The notes under the pieces were generated by a model. That model was not told the origin of the DNA. It made no database searches and worked only from the letters and a program-made list of their open reading frames with translations. A DNA stretch of 12,477 nucleotides from Gemmatimonadaceae bacterium (GTDB taxonomy: Bacteria; Gemmatimonadota; Gemmatimonadetes; Gemmatimonadales; Gemmatimonadaceae). Shown here in pieces: positions 7,056 to 12,477 of the stretch; position 1 is the first letter of the stretch; every line of letters begins with the position of its first letter. A program made the translations under genes and the position numbers. The stretch lies in NCBI GenBank assembly GCA_014378185.1, contig JACMOE010000273.1, forward strand, positions 1 to 12,477, written 5' to 3'.

Positions 7056-8084
7056 ATGACGCCGCCAAGCCATACCTCCAGCAGTCGCGAAGTCCATCTG
7101 GCGAGCCGGCCGACGGGACGCCCTCAGCCCAGCGACTTCAAGCTCGTGACCGTCACCGTCGATGAGCCGAAGGAAGGCGAAGTGCTCGTCGAGAATCTGT
7201 ACATGTCAGTGGACCCCTACATGCGCGGTCGCATGTCGGATCGGCCCAGCTACGTGCCGCCGTTCGAGATCGGGAAGCCGCTGGATGGATCGGCGGTGGG
7301 ACGCGTCCTCGCCTCTCGAAGTGCGGCGTTCTCGGAAGGAGACCACGTCCTCCATCGCTACGGATGGCGCGAGCGCGTCGTGGCACCGGCGACGGCGTTC
7401 GAGAAGATCGATCCCACACTTGCGCCGGTCCGCGCCTACCTCGGCGTGCTCGGGATGACGGGCCTCACCGCGTACGTCGGGTTGCTCGACATCGGCGCCC
7501 TCAAGGAGGGCGACACTGTTTTCGTATCGGCGGCGGCCGGTGCGGTCGGGTCGGTCGTCTGCCAGATCGCGCGAATCAAGGGATGCACGGTGATTGGCAG
7601 CGCAGGATCGGAGAAGAAGGTGGAATGGCTGACCGCGGTGGCGAAGGTCAATGGCGCACTTGACTACAAGAAGACGGATGATCTCGCGGGCACGCTACGC
7701 ACGCTCGCACCGAAGGGGGTGGACGTCTACTTCGACAACGTCGGTGGCGATCACCTCGAAGCGGCCCTTTCCAACATGAATCGTGGAGGACGGGTCGTGC
7801 TCTGCGGCATGATCGGCCAGTACAATGCGAGCGAGCCACCCTGCGCACCGCGCAACCTCGCGCTCGCGATTGGCAAGCGGATTACCCTGCGCGGTTTCAT
7901 CGCGAGTGATCATGCGGGTCGGCGTGCCGCGTTTCTCGACGAGATGAGCCGTTGGCTGAAGGACGGGAAGATTCAGGCGGAAGAGACCATTTTCCATGGC
8001 ATCGCCTCCGCACCGCAAGCGTTCATCGCACTATTCGATGGGGAGAACACGGGCAAGATGATCGTCGAGCTTGTCCCTCAGTGA
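7056..8084 (+). CDS. NADPH-dependent oxidoreductase, CurA-type MDR family
   Basis: This 342-residue protein is a zinc-independent medium-chain dehydrogenase/reductase of the leukotriene-B4 12-hydroxydehydrogenase / curcumin reductase (CurA) group. These cytosolic enzymes use NADPH to reduce the C=C bond of alpha,beta-unsaturated ketones and aldehydes. Supporting motifs are VENLYMSVDPYMRGRMSD at 45-62, the family's N-terminal signature; the nucleotide-binding glycine loop AAAGAVGSVVCQIARIKG at 159-176; VDVYFDNVGGDHLEAALSNM at 222-241; and GRVVLCGMIGQYN at 245-257. No structural zinc-site cysteine cluster is visible. The length is normal for the family. The ATG at 7056 lacks an evident Shine-Dalgarno, but the family's N-terminus (SREVHLASRPTGRP) begins at residue 10. 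The stop overlaps the next gene's GTG by 4 bases (GTGA), so the two are probably translated together. The physiological substrate is unknown; detoxification of reactive carbonyls is a common suggestion for the family. Confidence 0.93.
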   Translation: MTPPSHTSSSREVHLASRPTGRPQPSDFKLVTVTVDEPKEGEVLVENLYMSVDPYMRGRMSDRPSYVPPFEIGKPLDGSAVGRVLASRSAAFSEGDHVLHRYGWRERVVAPATAFEKIDPTLAPVRAYLGVLGMTGLTAYVGLLDIGALKEGDTVFVSAAAGAVGSVVCQIARIKGCTVIGSAGSEKKVEWLTAVAKVNGALDYKKTDDLAGTLRTLAPKGVDVYFDNVGGDHLEAALSNMNRGGRVVLCGMIGQYNASEPPCAPRNLALAIGKRITLRGFIASDHAGRRAAFLDEMSRWLKDGKIQAEETIFHGIASAPQAFIALFDGENTGKMIVELVPQ

Positions 8085-8788
8085 GGCGCCCACCGCCGGC
8101 TGGGATCGCGCTCGCGCTCGCAATGGCGTGCGGGACGGAGCGCGCCCCGAAGATGGTCGTCGCCGAAACGACGAAGTCAGCGGCACCAACGGCGGCGCCC
8201 ACCGCCACCCGCGAACGGCCCATGGCCCTGCGTCGCGAGGGGCAAGATCTCCTGGATAGCGCTCGGGTGGCGCTGACAGGAGGAGATACGGCCCTGGCGG
8301 CAACACTGTTGCTGCGGGGCGCATCGTTCCTCGTCAGGCAGGCCCACTCACCGCCGAATCGCGGCACGAATGACCTCCTTGCGGCAGCCCGTGGACTGGA
8401 CTCGTTGGCGACCGACCTCCGTCAACATCGCATCGTTGACTCCTCGAGCTTCGATCGTCTGTCGGCGCATGCGAATCTCGCCGAGGCCGAACGACATGTG
8501 GCGCTCGCCTCCGTGGCATGGTCGACACGGAGCAAGGAATCCGTGAGCGACGAGCTCACCATGGCCGCCGATCACATCCAGCGCGCGGCCGGTGATGCGA
8601 GGATCGAGCTCTCTCCCGCCATGCTCGGTATCCTCGCGAACCTGCATGCGATCGTGCGCGACCTCAACACGAAGCCGGCGCCCGATCTGCGCGAGCTGGA
8701 CGACCCGCTGGCCGGCCTGCATCTCGAGATCCAGTCGATGCACAGGCGGCTGGAGCGCGCACCACCCGCGCGGTCAGGCAACGCCTGA
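8081..8788 (+). CDS. Putative lipoprotein of unknown function, helical
   Basis: This 235-residue protein matches no family I recognise. The GTG at 8081 overlaps the oxidoreductase stop as GTGA. From that start the N-terminus is MRR followed by a short hydrophobic run to LALAMAC, with Cys17 as the likely lipidated residue. The lipobox is imperfect because Ala rather than Leu sits at -3. An Ala/Thr/Pro linker (about 31-46) follows, as expected after a lipid anchor. The rest is predicted by eye to be mostly alpha-helical, rich in Ala, Leu, Arg and Asp, with no catalytic motif; HRRLERAPPARSGNA ends it. The frame is open upstream to 7952 inside the oxidoreductase gene, but that extension is a shadow. 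If exported it would sit in the periplasm or on the outer membrane. A strong hairpin covers its stop codon. Confidence 0.65.
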   Translation: MRRPPPAGIALALAMACGTERAPKMVVAETTKSAAPTAAPTATRERPMALRREGQDLLDSARVALTGGDTALAATLLLRGASFLVRQAHSPPNRGTNDLLAAARGLDSLATDLRQHRIVDSSSFDRLSAHANLAEAERHVALASVAWSTRSKESVSDELTMAADHIQRAAGDARIELSPAMLGILANLHAIVRDLNTKPAPDLRELDDPLAGLHLEIQSMHRRLERAPPARSGNA

Positions 8789-8796
8789 CGCCGCGC
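8768..8796 (+). terminator. Bulged GC hairpin spanning the lipoprotein stop codon
   Basis: GTCAGGC (8773-8779), loop AAC, GCCTGAC (8783-8789) form a perfect 7-base-pair stem. Beyond a 2-base bulge (8790-8791), GCGCG (8768-8772) pairs with CGCGC (8792-8796), giving 12 base pairs in all. The TGA stop (8786-8788) lies in the 3' arm. No U-tract follows, so classical intrinsic termination is doubtful; it may be an mRNA-protecting 3' hairpin or a weak terminator separating the lipoprotein from the BON gene. Confidence 0.45.
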
Positions 8797-8835
8797 ATGT
8801 CCGCGAATGACGAGCCTTCATCCGTGCGCATGTCC
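8793..8835 (+). repeat. 10-base direct repeat upstream of the BON gene
   Basis: GCGCATGTCC occurs at 8793-8802 and 8826-8835, 33 bases apart start to start, about three turns of the helix. It lies in the 120-base gap (8789-8908) between the lipoprotein and BON genes. Spacing on one face of the DNA would suit paired binding of a regulator, but two copies alone are weak evidence, and the first overlaps the preceding hairpin. Confidence 0.3.
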
Positions 8836-8898
8836 TGAAAGGGCACCGGAGCGCTCGCAGACACGGCCGTGCGACCAGGTGTGTCTCGTCACCCGAAC

Positions 8899-8902
8899 GG
8901 AG
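8899..8902 (+). promoter_or_regulatory. Ribosome-binding site that fixes the BON protein start
   Basis: GGAG lies 6 bases before the ATG at 8909. It favours this start over the upstream in-frame ATG at 8807, whose extra 34 codons look like non-coding gap sequence and have no ribosome-binding site. Confidence 0.75.
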
Positions 8903-8908
8903 ATCGAC

Positions 8909-9562
8909 ATGAAGAGCGACAAGCAGCTGCAGATGGACATCATGGAAGAGCTCAAGTGGGAGCCACGCGTGCGTGACGAAGAGATCGCAATCGAGGTGCG
9001 AAATGGCGTCGTGACGCTCATGGGCACTGTGCCCGATTACGCGCAGCGGTCGCGCGCCGTGAGGGCGGTGGAACGTGTCGCCGGCGTGCGAGCCGTCGCG
9101 CAGGAGCTCACAGTCAAGGTGCCCAACAGCCACATGCGTTCTGATACAGACCTGGCGCATCAGATCGTCAACGCCCTGGCGTGGGATACCGAAGTGCCTT
9201 TCCAGACGGTCAAGGCGAAAGTCGATGACGGATGGGTGACGCTCGAGGGCGAGGTCGAATGGCAGTTCCAGCGGAACGCACCTGAGCGCGCCGTCCGCTA
9301 CCTCTCGGGAGTCAAGGGCGTGTCCAACCTGCTGACGATAAAGGCACACGCGTCCACGTACGACGTCGCGCAACACATCAGCGCGGCGCTGACGAGGAGC
9401 GCCGAGGCCGATGCGAAGAAGATCAATGTCACGGCCACCGGCGGCAAGGTGACATTGACGGGGACCGTGCGCTCGTGGCCCGAGCGGGCTGACGCAGAGC
9501 GCGCGGCGTGGAGTGCAACGGGTGTCTCGGAAGTGGACGACAGGCTTGCGGTTGTCGGTTGA
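8909..9562 (+). CDS. BON domain protein with three tandem BON domains
   Basis: This is a 217-residue protein made almost entirely of three BON (bacterial OsmY and nodulation) domains, at about residues 5-70, 79-146 and 150-216. Each shows the usual helix, then G-x-V-T-L-x-G-x-V, then an A/R-rich helix and a closing V-x-G/V strand: GVVTLMGTV at 33-41, GWVTLEGEV at 108-116, and GKVTLTGTV at 179-187. BON domains are thought to bind phospholipid or other membrane components, and OsmY is an osmotically induced periplasmic protein. Unlike OsmY, this protein starts MKSDKQLQMDIMEEL with no signal peptide, so it is predicted to stay in the cytoplasm. The start is supported by GGAG 6 bases upstream. 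The transporter gene follows 41 bases after the stop and may be co-transcribed. No stress regulon can be assigned from sequence alone. Confidence 0.92.
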   Translation: MKSDKQLQMDIMEELKWEPRVRDEEIAIEVRNGVVTLMGTVPDYAQRSRAVRAVERVAGVRAVAQELTVKVPNSHMRSDTDLAHQIVNALAWDTEVPFQTVKAKVDDGWVTLEGEVEWQFQRNAPERAVRYLSGVKGVSNLLTIKAHASTYDVAQHISAALTRSAEADAKKINVTATGGKVTLTGTVRSWPERADAERAAWSATGVSEVDDRLAVVG

Positions 9563-9590
9563 GCCGCGTGCCGTCAAAACCATTCGCGGC
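9563..9590 (+). other. Short inverted repeat just ahead of the VIT-type gene
   Basis: GCCGCG at 9563-9568 and CGCGGC at 9585-9590 are perfect 6-base arms around a 16-base loop containing TCAAAA. The element starts right after the BON stop and ends 4 bases before the GGTGAT ribosome-binding-like sequence of the transporter gene. It might influence that gene's translation, but a 6-base GC stem is easily due to chance here. Confidence 0.22.
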
Positions 9591-9603
9591 AACTGGTGAT
9601 GCG

Positions 9604-10377
9604 ATGAGCGCGCCGCCATCGTCGGAGCCGACACCGCCCCGGCACGGAAACCGATACCTGGATCGTGTGACAGCGGGAAAGGGTGGCGCCGACACACACG
9701 TCGAGGGGCACTTCATGGCATCCGACACGGTGCGTGACGTGGTCATTGGCATGTCTGACGGCCTCACGGTGCCATTCGCGCTGGCGGCGGGACTGTCGGG
9801 TGCGATAGCCGCCTCCCGCCTGATCGTCACGGCGGGGCTGGCCGAAGTCGTAGCAGGCTCCATCGCGATGGGGCTCGGCGGCTACCTCGCCGCGCGTAGC
9901 GAGGCAGAGCATTACGCCAGTGAGGTGCGCCGCGAACAACTGGAAATCCAGGCGAAGCCCGAGGCCGAACTCGTGGAGGTACGCCATGTATTCGAGCGCT
10001 TCGGTCTCACGCCGGAAGAGAGTGAGCACGTCGCACGCACACTGAGCACCCGCCCAACCGCATGGGTCGAGTTCATGATGCGATTCGAGCTCGGGCTCGA
10101 GGAACCGGACCCGCGGCGCGCACTCCGCAGCGCGCTCACGATCGCCTTCTCCTACATAGTCGGCGGCCTCATTCCGCTCGCGCCGTACATGATGACCGCG
10201 ACCGCTCGGTCCGCCCTGTTACCGTCCGTGGTCATTACGCTGATCGCGCTGCTCGTGTTCGGCGGCGTCAAGGGACACTTCACCGGTACGGTGCCATGGC
10301 GAAGCGCGCTTCAGACTGCCGTCATCGGCGGGCTCGCTGCTGCGGCTGCGTTCGGCATTGCGCGCGCCATCACGTGA
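9604..10377 (+). CDS. VIT1/CCC1 family iron/manganese transporter
   Basis: This 257-residue integral membrane protein belongs to the VIT1/CCC1 group, which moves Fe2+ or Mn2+ across membranes, usually out of the cytosol. Characteristic segments are RDVVIGMSDGLTVPFALAAG at 44-63 (first helix, with the conserved Asp52-Gly53), then EVVAGSIAMGLGGYLAARSE at 81-100, and the acidic cytoplasmic stretch following it (SEAEHYASEVRREQLEIQ and onward to about 170), rich in Glu and His and likely to bind metal. Three further hydrophobic segments lie at about 176-200, 204-222 and 234-255, for five in total as in the family. The ATG at 9604 has GGTGA 4 bases upstream; the frame continues back into the BON gene without support. 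Metal preference cannot be read from the sequence. No Fur or MntR box is visible in the 41-base gap before it. Confidence 0.88.
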   Translation: MSAPPSSEPTPPRHGNRYLDRVTAGKGGADTHVEGHFMASDTVRDVVIGMSDGLTVPFALAAGLSGAIAASRLIVTAGLAEVVAGSIAMGLGGYLAARSEAEHYASEVRREQLEIQAKPEAELVEVRHVFERFGLTPEESEHVARTLSTRPTAWVEFMMRFELGLEEPDPRRALRSALTIAFSYIVGGLIPLAPYMMTATARSALLPSVVITLIALLVFGGVKGHFTGTVPWRSALQTAVIGGLAAAAAFGIARAIT

Positions 10378-10456
10378 CGAACCAGACGACGGCGGTCCGA
10401 GACTCTATTGGGAAGTGTGATTGCGGAACTCGTTCGTGATGGACGCTACTCAGTGC
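10378..10456. other. Convergent intergenic gap without a visible terminator
   Basis: These 79 bases lie between the stop of the VIT-type gene and the stop of the minus-strand hydrolase. I looked for a hairpin followed by a T-run on either strand and saw none, so transcription from the two sides may overlap or end by a factor-dependent route. Confidence 0.4.
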
Positions 10457-11362
10457 TCATCGTGTCTCGCGCTCAAGACTGATCGTACGTAGATGACGCG
10501 CGAGGAAGTCTCCGACGCGCTGCTCATAGCGCGCACCGGCATAGGCGTGCAGGTCCTCATGACGTGCCCCCTCCACGGCCCAGAATGTTTTCGGTTCACG
10601 GGCTTGCTCGAACAGTGCCCGCGACTCGTGGAGCGGTGTGTAGGCATCACGGGTCCCGGCGATGACGAAGACCGGCGAGCCAACGCGTCCAATGTGATCA
10701 ATCGGGCGAAGGGCATGCTCCGCGACGCCGATGTCAGCGCCCACGGCGGACATGAGCGGCGAGGCAATCATTCGAGACAGCACGCCGAGAGGGCCGAGCC
10801 ACGCGCGGAGGCGACCCTCGAGCGCCTGGCGAATCGTCGGGAAAACGGATTCCAGTACGTAGGCCTCGGCAGGGTGGTCGAGGGAGCCTAGCAATGCCGC
10901 GGCGCCACCCAGCGAGACACCGATCATTCCCACTCGCTCGCCCGGGCAGCACGCACGGAGGAAGCCAACGGCGGCGTCGACATCCAGGCTCTCGAGCGCA
11001 CCGAACGTGACGCGTGTTCCCTCGCTCTCGCCATGGGCCTGAAAATCCGGAAGCAGCACGCTGTAGCCACGCGCGGAAAGGAATCGCGCTCGCGCGACCA
11101 TGGTGCGACGGTCGGCACCCACGCCGTGCAGAAGGAGCACCGCACCACTCCCCGGTCTTCCAGCACGGAACCATGCGCGGATGTTGGCGCCGGAATCGCT
11201 GTCGAAGCTCACAGGCCGCACGTCGAGCGACGAAGGGTCAATGTGCACGATCACCCTGCGACGACGCGTGATGGCAGACCGCGACCACGCGGCAACGCCT
11301 GCGAGCAAGCCATGCGCGCGGACCCGTGCCACGAAGCCCGCCCATCGTCTCACGTCGGCCAC
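10457..11362 (-). CDS. Alpha/beta hydrolase, apparently cytosolic
   Basis: This 301-residue serine hydrolase has the oxyanion-side motif LLLHGVGADRR at 76-86 and the nucleophile elbow GVSLGG at 148-153 with Ser150. Likely acid Asp239 lies in AGTRDAYTP and catalytic His268 in GARHEDLH, so the triad is complete. DFQAHGESEG at 106-115 is typical of the peptidase-S9-like or BAAT-type hydrolase group. There is no signal peptide; a short hydrophobic stretch near residues 18-26 is not long enough for a clear membrane segment. The start codon is GTG at 11362, overlapping the upstream hydrolase by 13 bases; an in-frame GTG at 11353 would give a 4-base GTGA overlap and a protein 3 residues shorter, equally plausible. 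Neither has a clear Shine-Dalgarno, so translation is probably coupled. The substrate is unknown. Confidence 0.87.
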   Translation of the reverse strand: MADVRRWAGFVARVRAHGLLAGVAAWSRSAITRRRRVIVHIDPSSLDVRPVSFDSDSGANIRAWFRAGRPGSGAVLLLHGVGADRRTMVARARFLSARGYSVLLPDFQAHGESEGTRVTFGALESLDVDAAVGFLRACCPGERVGMIGVSLGGAAALLGSLDHPAEAYVLESVFPTIRQALEGRLRAWLGPLGVLSRMIASPLMSAVGADIGVAEHALRPIDHIGRVGSPVFVIAGTRDAYTPLHESRALFEQAREPKTFWAVEGARHEDLHAYAGARYEQRVGDFLARHLRTISLERETR

Positions 11363-12342
11363 AGGCGATGGCCCGCAAGTATCGGTGGCGGATTCTCGCC
11401 ATGTATCAATGCCTCGAGCGCAGGGTAGACCACCGCCGGGTTGGCGTGCTCGCGCGCTTCCTCGGCGATATCGTGCGGCAAGGCGAGCGACAGCGGGAAC
11501 TGATACATCACCACTGCCGCGCCGTGTGCGCTCCAGCAGCGCGCGAGTTCGACAGCGGGCAATGTCTTCACCGTATGATCGTTCGCATTCATCACGAACA
11601 CCATGTGGCGGGTCAACGGCGATACCCGCGTGGCTGCGCGCCGCACCTGTGTGCCCAATCGGAGAAGCTCGGCGACTGCGCGCGACGACACGCCGAGATC
11701 GCGGTCGGGCCTCGTGCGATCAGGTGGTTCCGTGCGGGTGACGTTGGGGATGCGAAGCGCAAAATTCATCAGCGGAACGGCGAGGAAGGATGGAATGCGC
11801 CCAATCTCCAGCATCGGCGCAATGATCACCACGCGATGGATATCCGCCCGATACTGGGCAATCCACGCCCCGATCGTTCCTCCCGCACTCACCCCCGCGA
11901 CGATGACGGAGTGCCCGAGTCCAACCCCCACATCGACGGCGGCGTCGCCGTAATCCCGAAGTTCCTCCGCCGTGAGGCCGGCGAGCGATGCCACGGTGCC
12001 ATTGAGCTCCGCGTGGTGTGGAAGCCGAGGGATGTAGATATTGTCGCCCGCTGCATACAGGCGCGCGGCAAGGTGCTCGTACTGCCTGGGCGAGTTGGTC
12101 AGGCCGTGCAGGAGAATGACGCAGCGATCCGTCCGCGCGCCATGCGTCATGAGCACGGAGCGACCACCAGGAGCGACCACGCGGTCATCTGCAGCCTGTT
12201 GACGAGTGGCACGGGCGACGGCGTCGGCGTAGTCTCGCGCCGGTTTGCCGTGCGATATGCACTCCCGGGTGTGGATCGGCATGACGGCGGCGAGCGCAAT
12301 CAAGGAGAGTCCCACGATGGCAGCTGCGGCGAACCACATCAT
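11350..12342 (-). CDS. Alpha/beta hydrolase with N-terminal membrane/signal segment
   Basis: This 330-residue esterase- or lipase-like protein begins with a hydrophobic stretch, FAAAAIVGLSLIALAAVMP at residues 4-22, acting as a signal sequence or membrane anchor. The charged residues follow it, so the hydrolase domain is probably periplasmic. Catalytic features are ILLHGLTNSPRQYEHLA at 76-92, the nucleophile elbow AGVSAGG at 149-155 with Ser152, Asp255 in MNANDHTV, and His290 in LPHD. HGLTNSP resembles carboxylesterases and monoglyceride lipases. The ATG at 12342 is preceded by CGGGATG; a second Met follows directly. This is the first gene of a two-hydrolase pair whose frames overlap by 13 bases. 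The two proteins share the fold but little visible identity, so a recent duplication is unlikely. The substrate is unknown. Confidence 0.87.
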   Translation of the reverse strand: MMWFAAAAIVGLSLIALAAVMPIHTRECISHGKPARDYADAVARATRQQAADDRVVAPGGRSVLMTHGARTDRCVILLHGLTNSPRQYEHLAARLYAAGDNIYIPRLPHHAELNGTVASLAGLTAEELRDYGDAAVDVGVGLGHSVIVAGVSAGGTIGAWIAQYRADIHRVVIIAPMLEIGRIPSFLAVPLMNFALRIPNVTRTEPPDRTRPDRDLGVSSRAVAELLRLGTQVRRAATRVSPLTRHMVFVMNANDHTVKTLPAVELARCWSAHGAAVVMYQFPLSLALPHDIAEEAREHANPAVVYPALEALIHGENPPPILAGHRLWPT

Positions 12343-12477
12343 CCCGAAAATGTACTCGACGCTGACGTGTGGGGTGATGCACTTGATGGGAATGTGTCGG
12401 GCTGCGAACCCATCGCAGTGACCGCGCCGTCAGGCAAACGCGGACGGCGCGTCGCGCGGTGCGTCTGTATCATTCTG
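12343..12477. promoter_or_regulatory. Upstream region of the hydrolase pair with a GC inverted repeat
   Basis: This 135-base stretch should contain the promoter of the minus-strand hydrolase pair, but I find no convincing -35/-10 boxes. CGCGCCGTC at 12423-12431 and GACGGCGCG at 12443-12451 form a perfect 9-base-pair inverted repeat around an 11-base loop, with no T-tract on either side. It could be an operator or the terminator-like 3' end of an unseen neighbouring gene. A plus-strand frame opening at GTG 12367 stays open to the window edge for 37 codons, but nothing supports it as a gene. Confidence 0.35.

Noticed and set aside
9429..10029. Two minus-strand frames (9429-9863 and 9574-10029) opposite the BON/VIT junction
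   Set aside because: Both are antisense to well-supported genes and show no recognisable motif.
1..12477. Mobile element, prophage or defence island
   Set aside because: No transposase, integrase, terminal repeats, tRNA attachment site, toxin-antitoxin pair or restriction gene is visible, and base composition looks even throughout.

Overview
The window is a gene-dense, high-GC piece of bacterial chromosome. It holds twelve protein genes, one cut by the left edge, and no gap longer than 135 bases. There is no rRNA, tRNA, CRISPR array, transposase, integrase or phage gene. The strong G/C bias at third codon positions produces long mirror ORFs on the opposite strands, which are not genes. A membrane-fusion adaptor and a candidate lipoprotein point to a Gram-negative-type (diderm) envelope. 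Gene style and content would fit a soil or aquatic lineage such as Gemmatimonadota, but this is only a guess; no phylogenetic marker gene is present.

Layout. (1) Positions 1-4352, plus strand: the C-terminal part of an erythromycin-esterase-family protein, followed after 9 bases by a tripartite-type ABC exporter made of a HlyD/MacA-like adaptor, an FtsX/LolC-type permease and a LolD-type ATPase. Gaps of 1-11 bases suggest one transcript. (2) 4364-5641, minus strand: an MgtC/SapB-DUF4010 membrane protein, convergent with the ATPase gene and divergent from the next gene. (3) 5760-10377, plus strand: an RMD1/YagE-like (DUF155) protein with a C-terminal membrane anchor, a CurA-type NADPH-dependent oxidoreductase, a small putative lipoprotein of unknown function overlapping it by 4 bases, a triple-BON-domain protein, and a VIT1/CCC1-type iron/manganese transporter. 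(4) 10457-12342, minus strand: two overlapping alpha/beta-hydrolase genes, the promoter-proximal one membrane-anchored or exported, the distal one apparently cytosolic.

How they may work together. The first block looks like an export and possibly detoxification unit: the adaptor, permease and ATPase form a complete inner-membrane MacAB/DevBCA-like pump lacking only an outer-membrane TolC partner, which is not here. The third block looks like a loose stress or envelope group (redox enzyme, lipoprotein, BON protein, metal transporter). This grouping is inferred from order and orientation only.

Nothing here is clearly a new defence, mobile or RNA system. The points most worth a second look are the esterase-exporter linkage, a 26-codon ORF that ends in a TTGA overlap with an alternative start of the RMD1-like gene, a bulged GC hairpin over the lipoprotein stop codon, and a 10-base direct repeat spaced 33 bases apart ahead of the BON gene.
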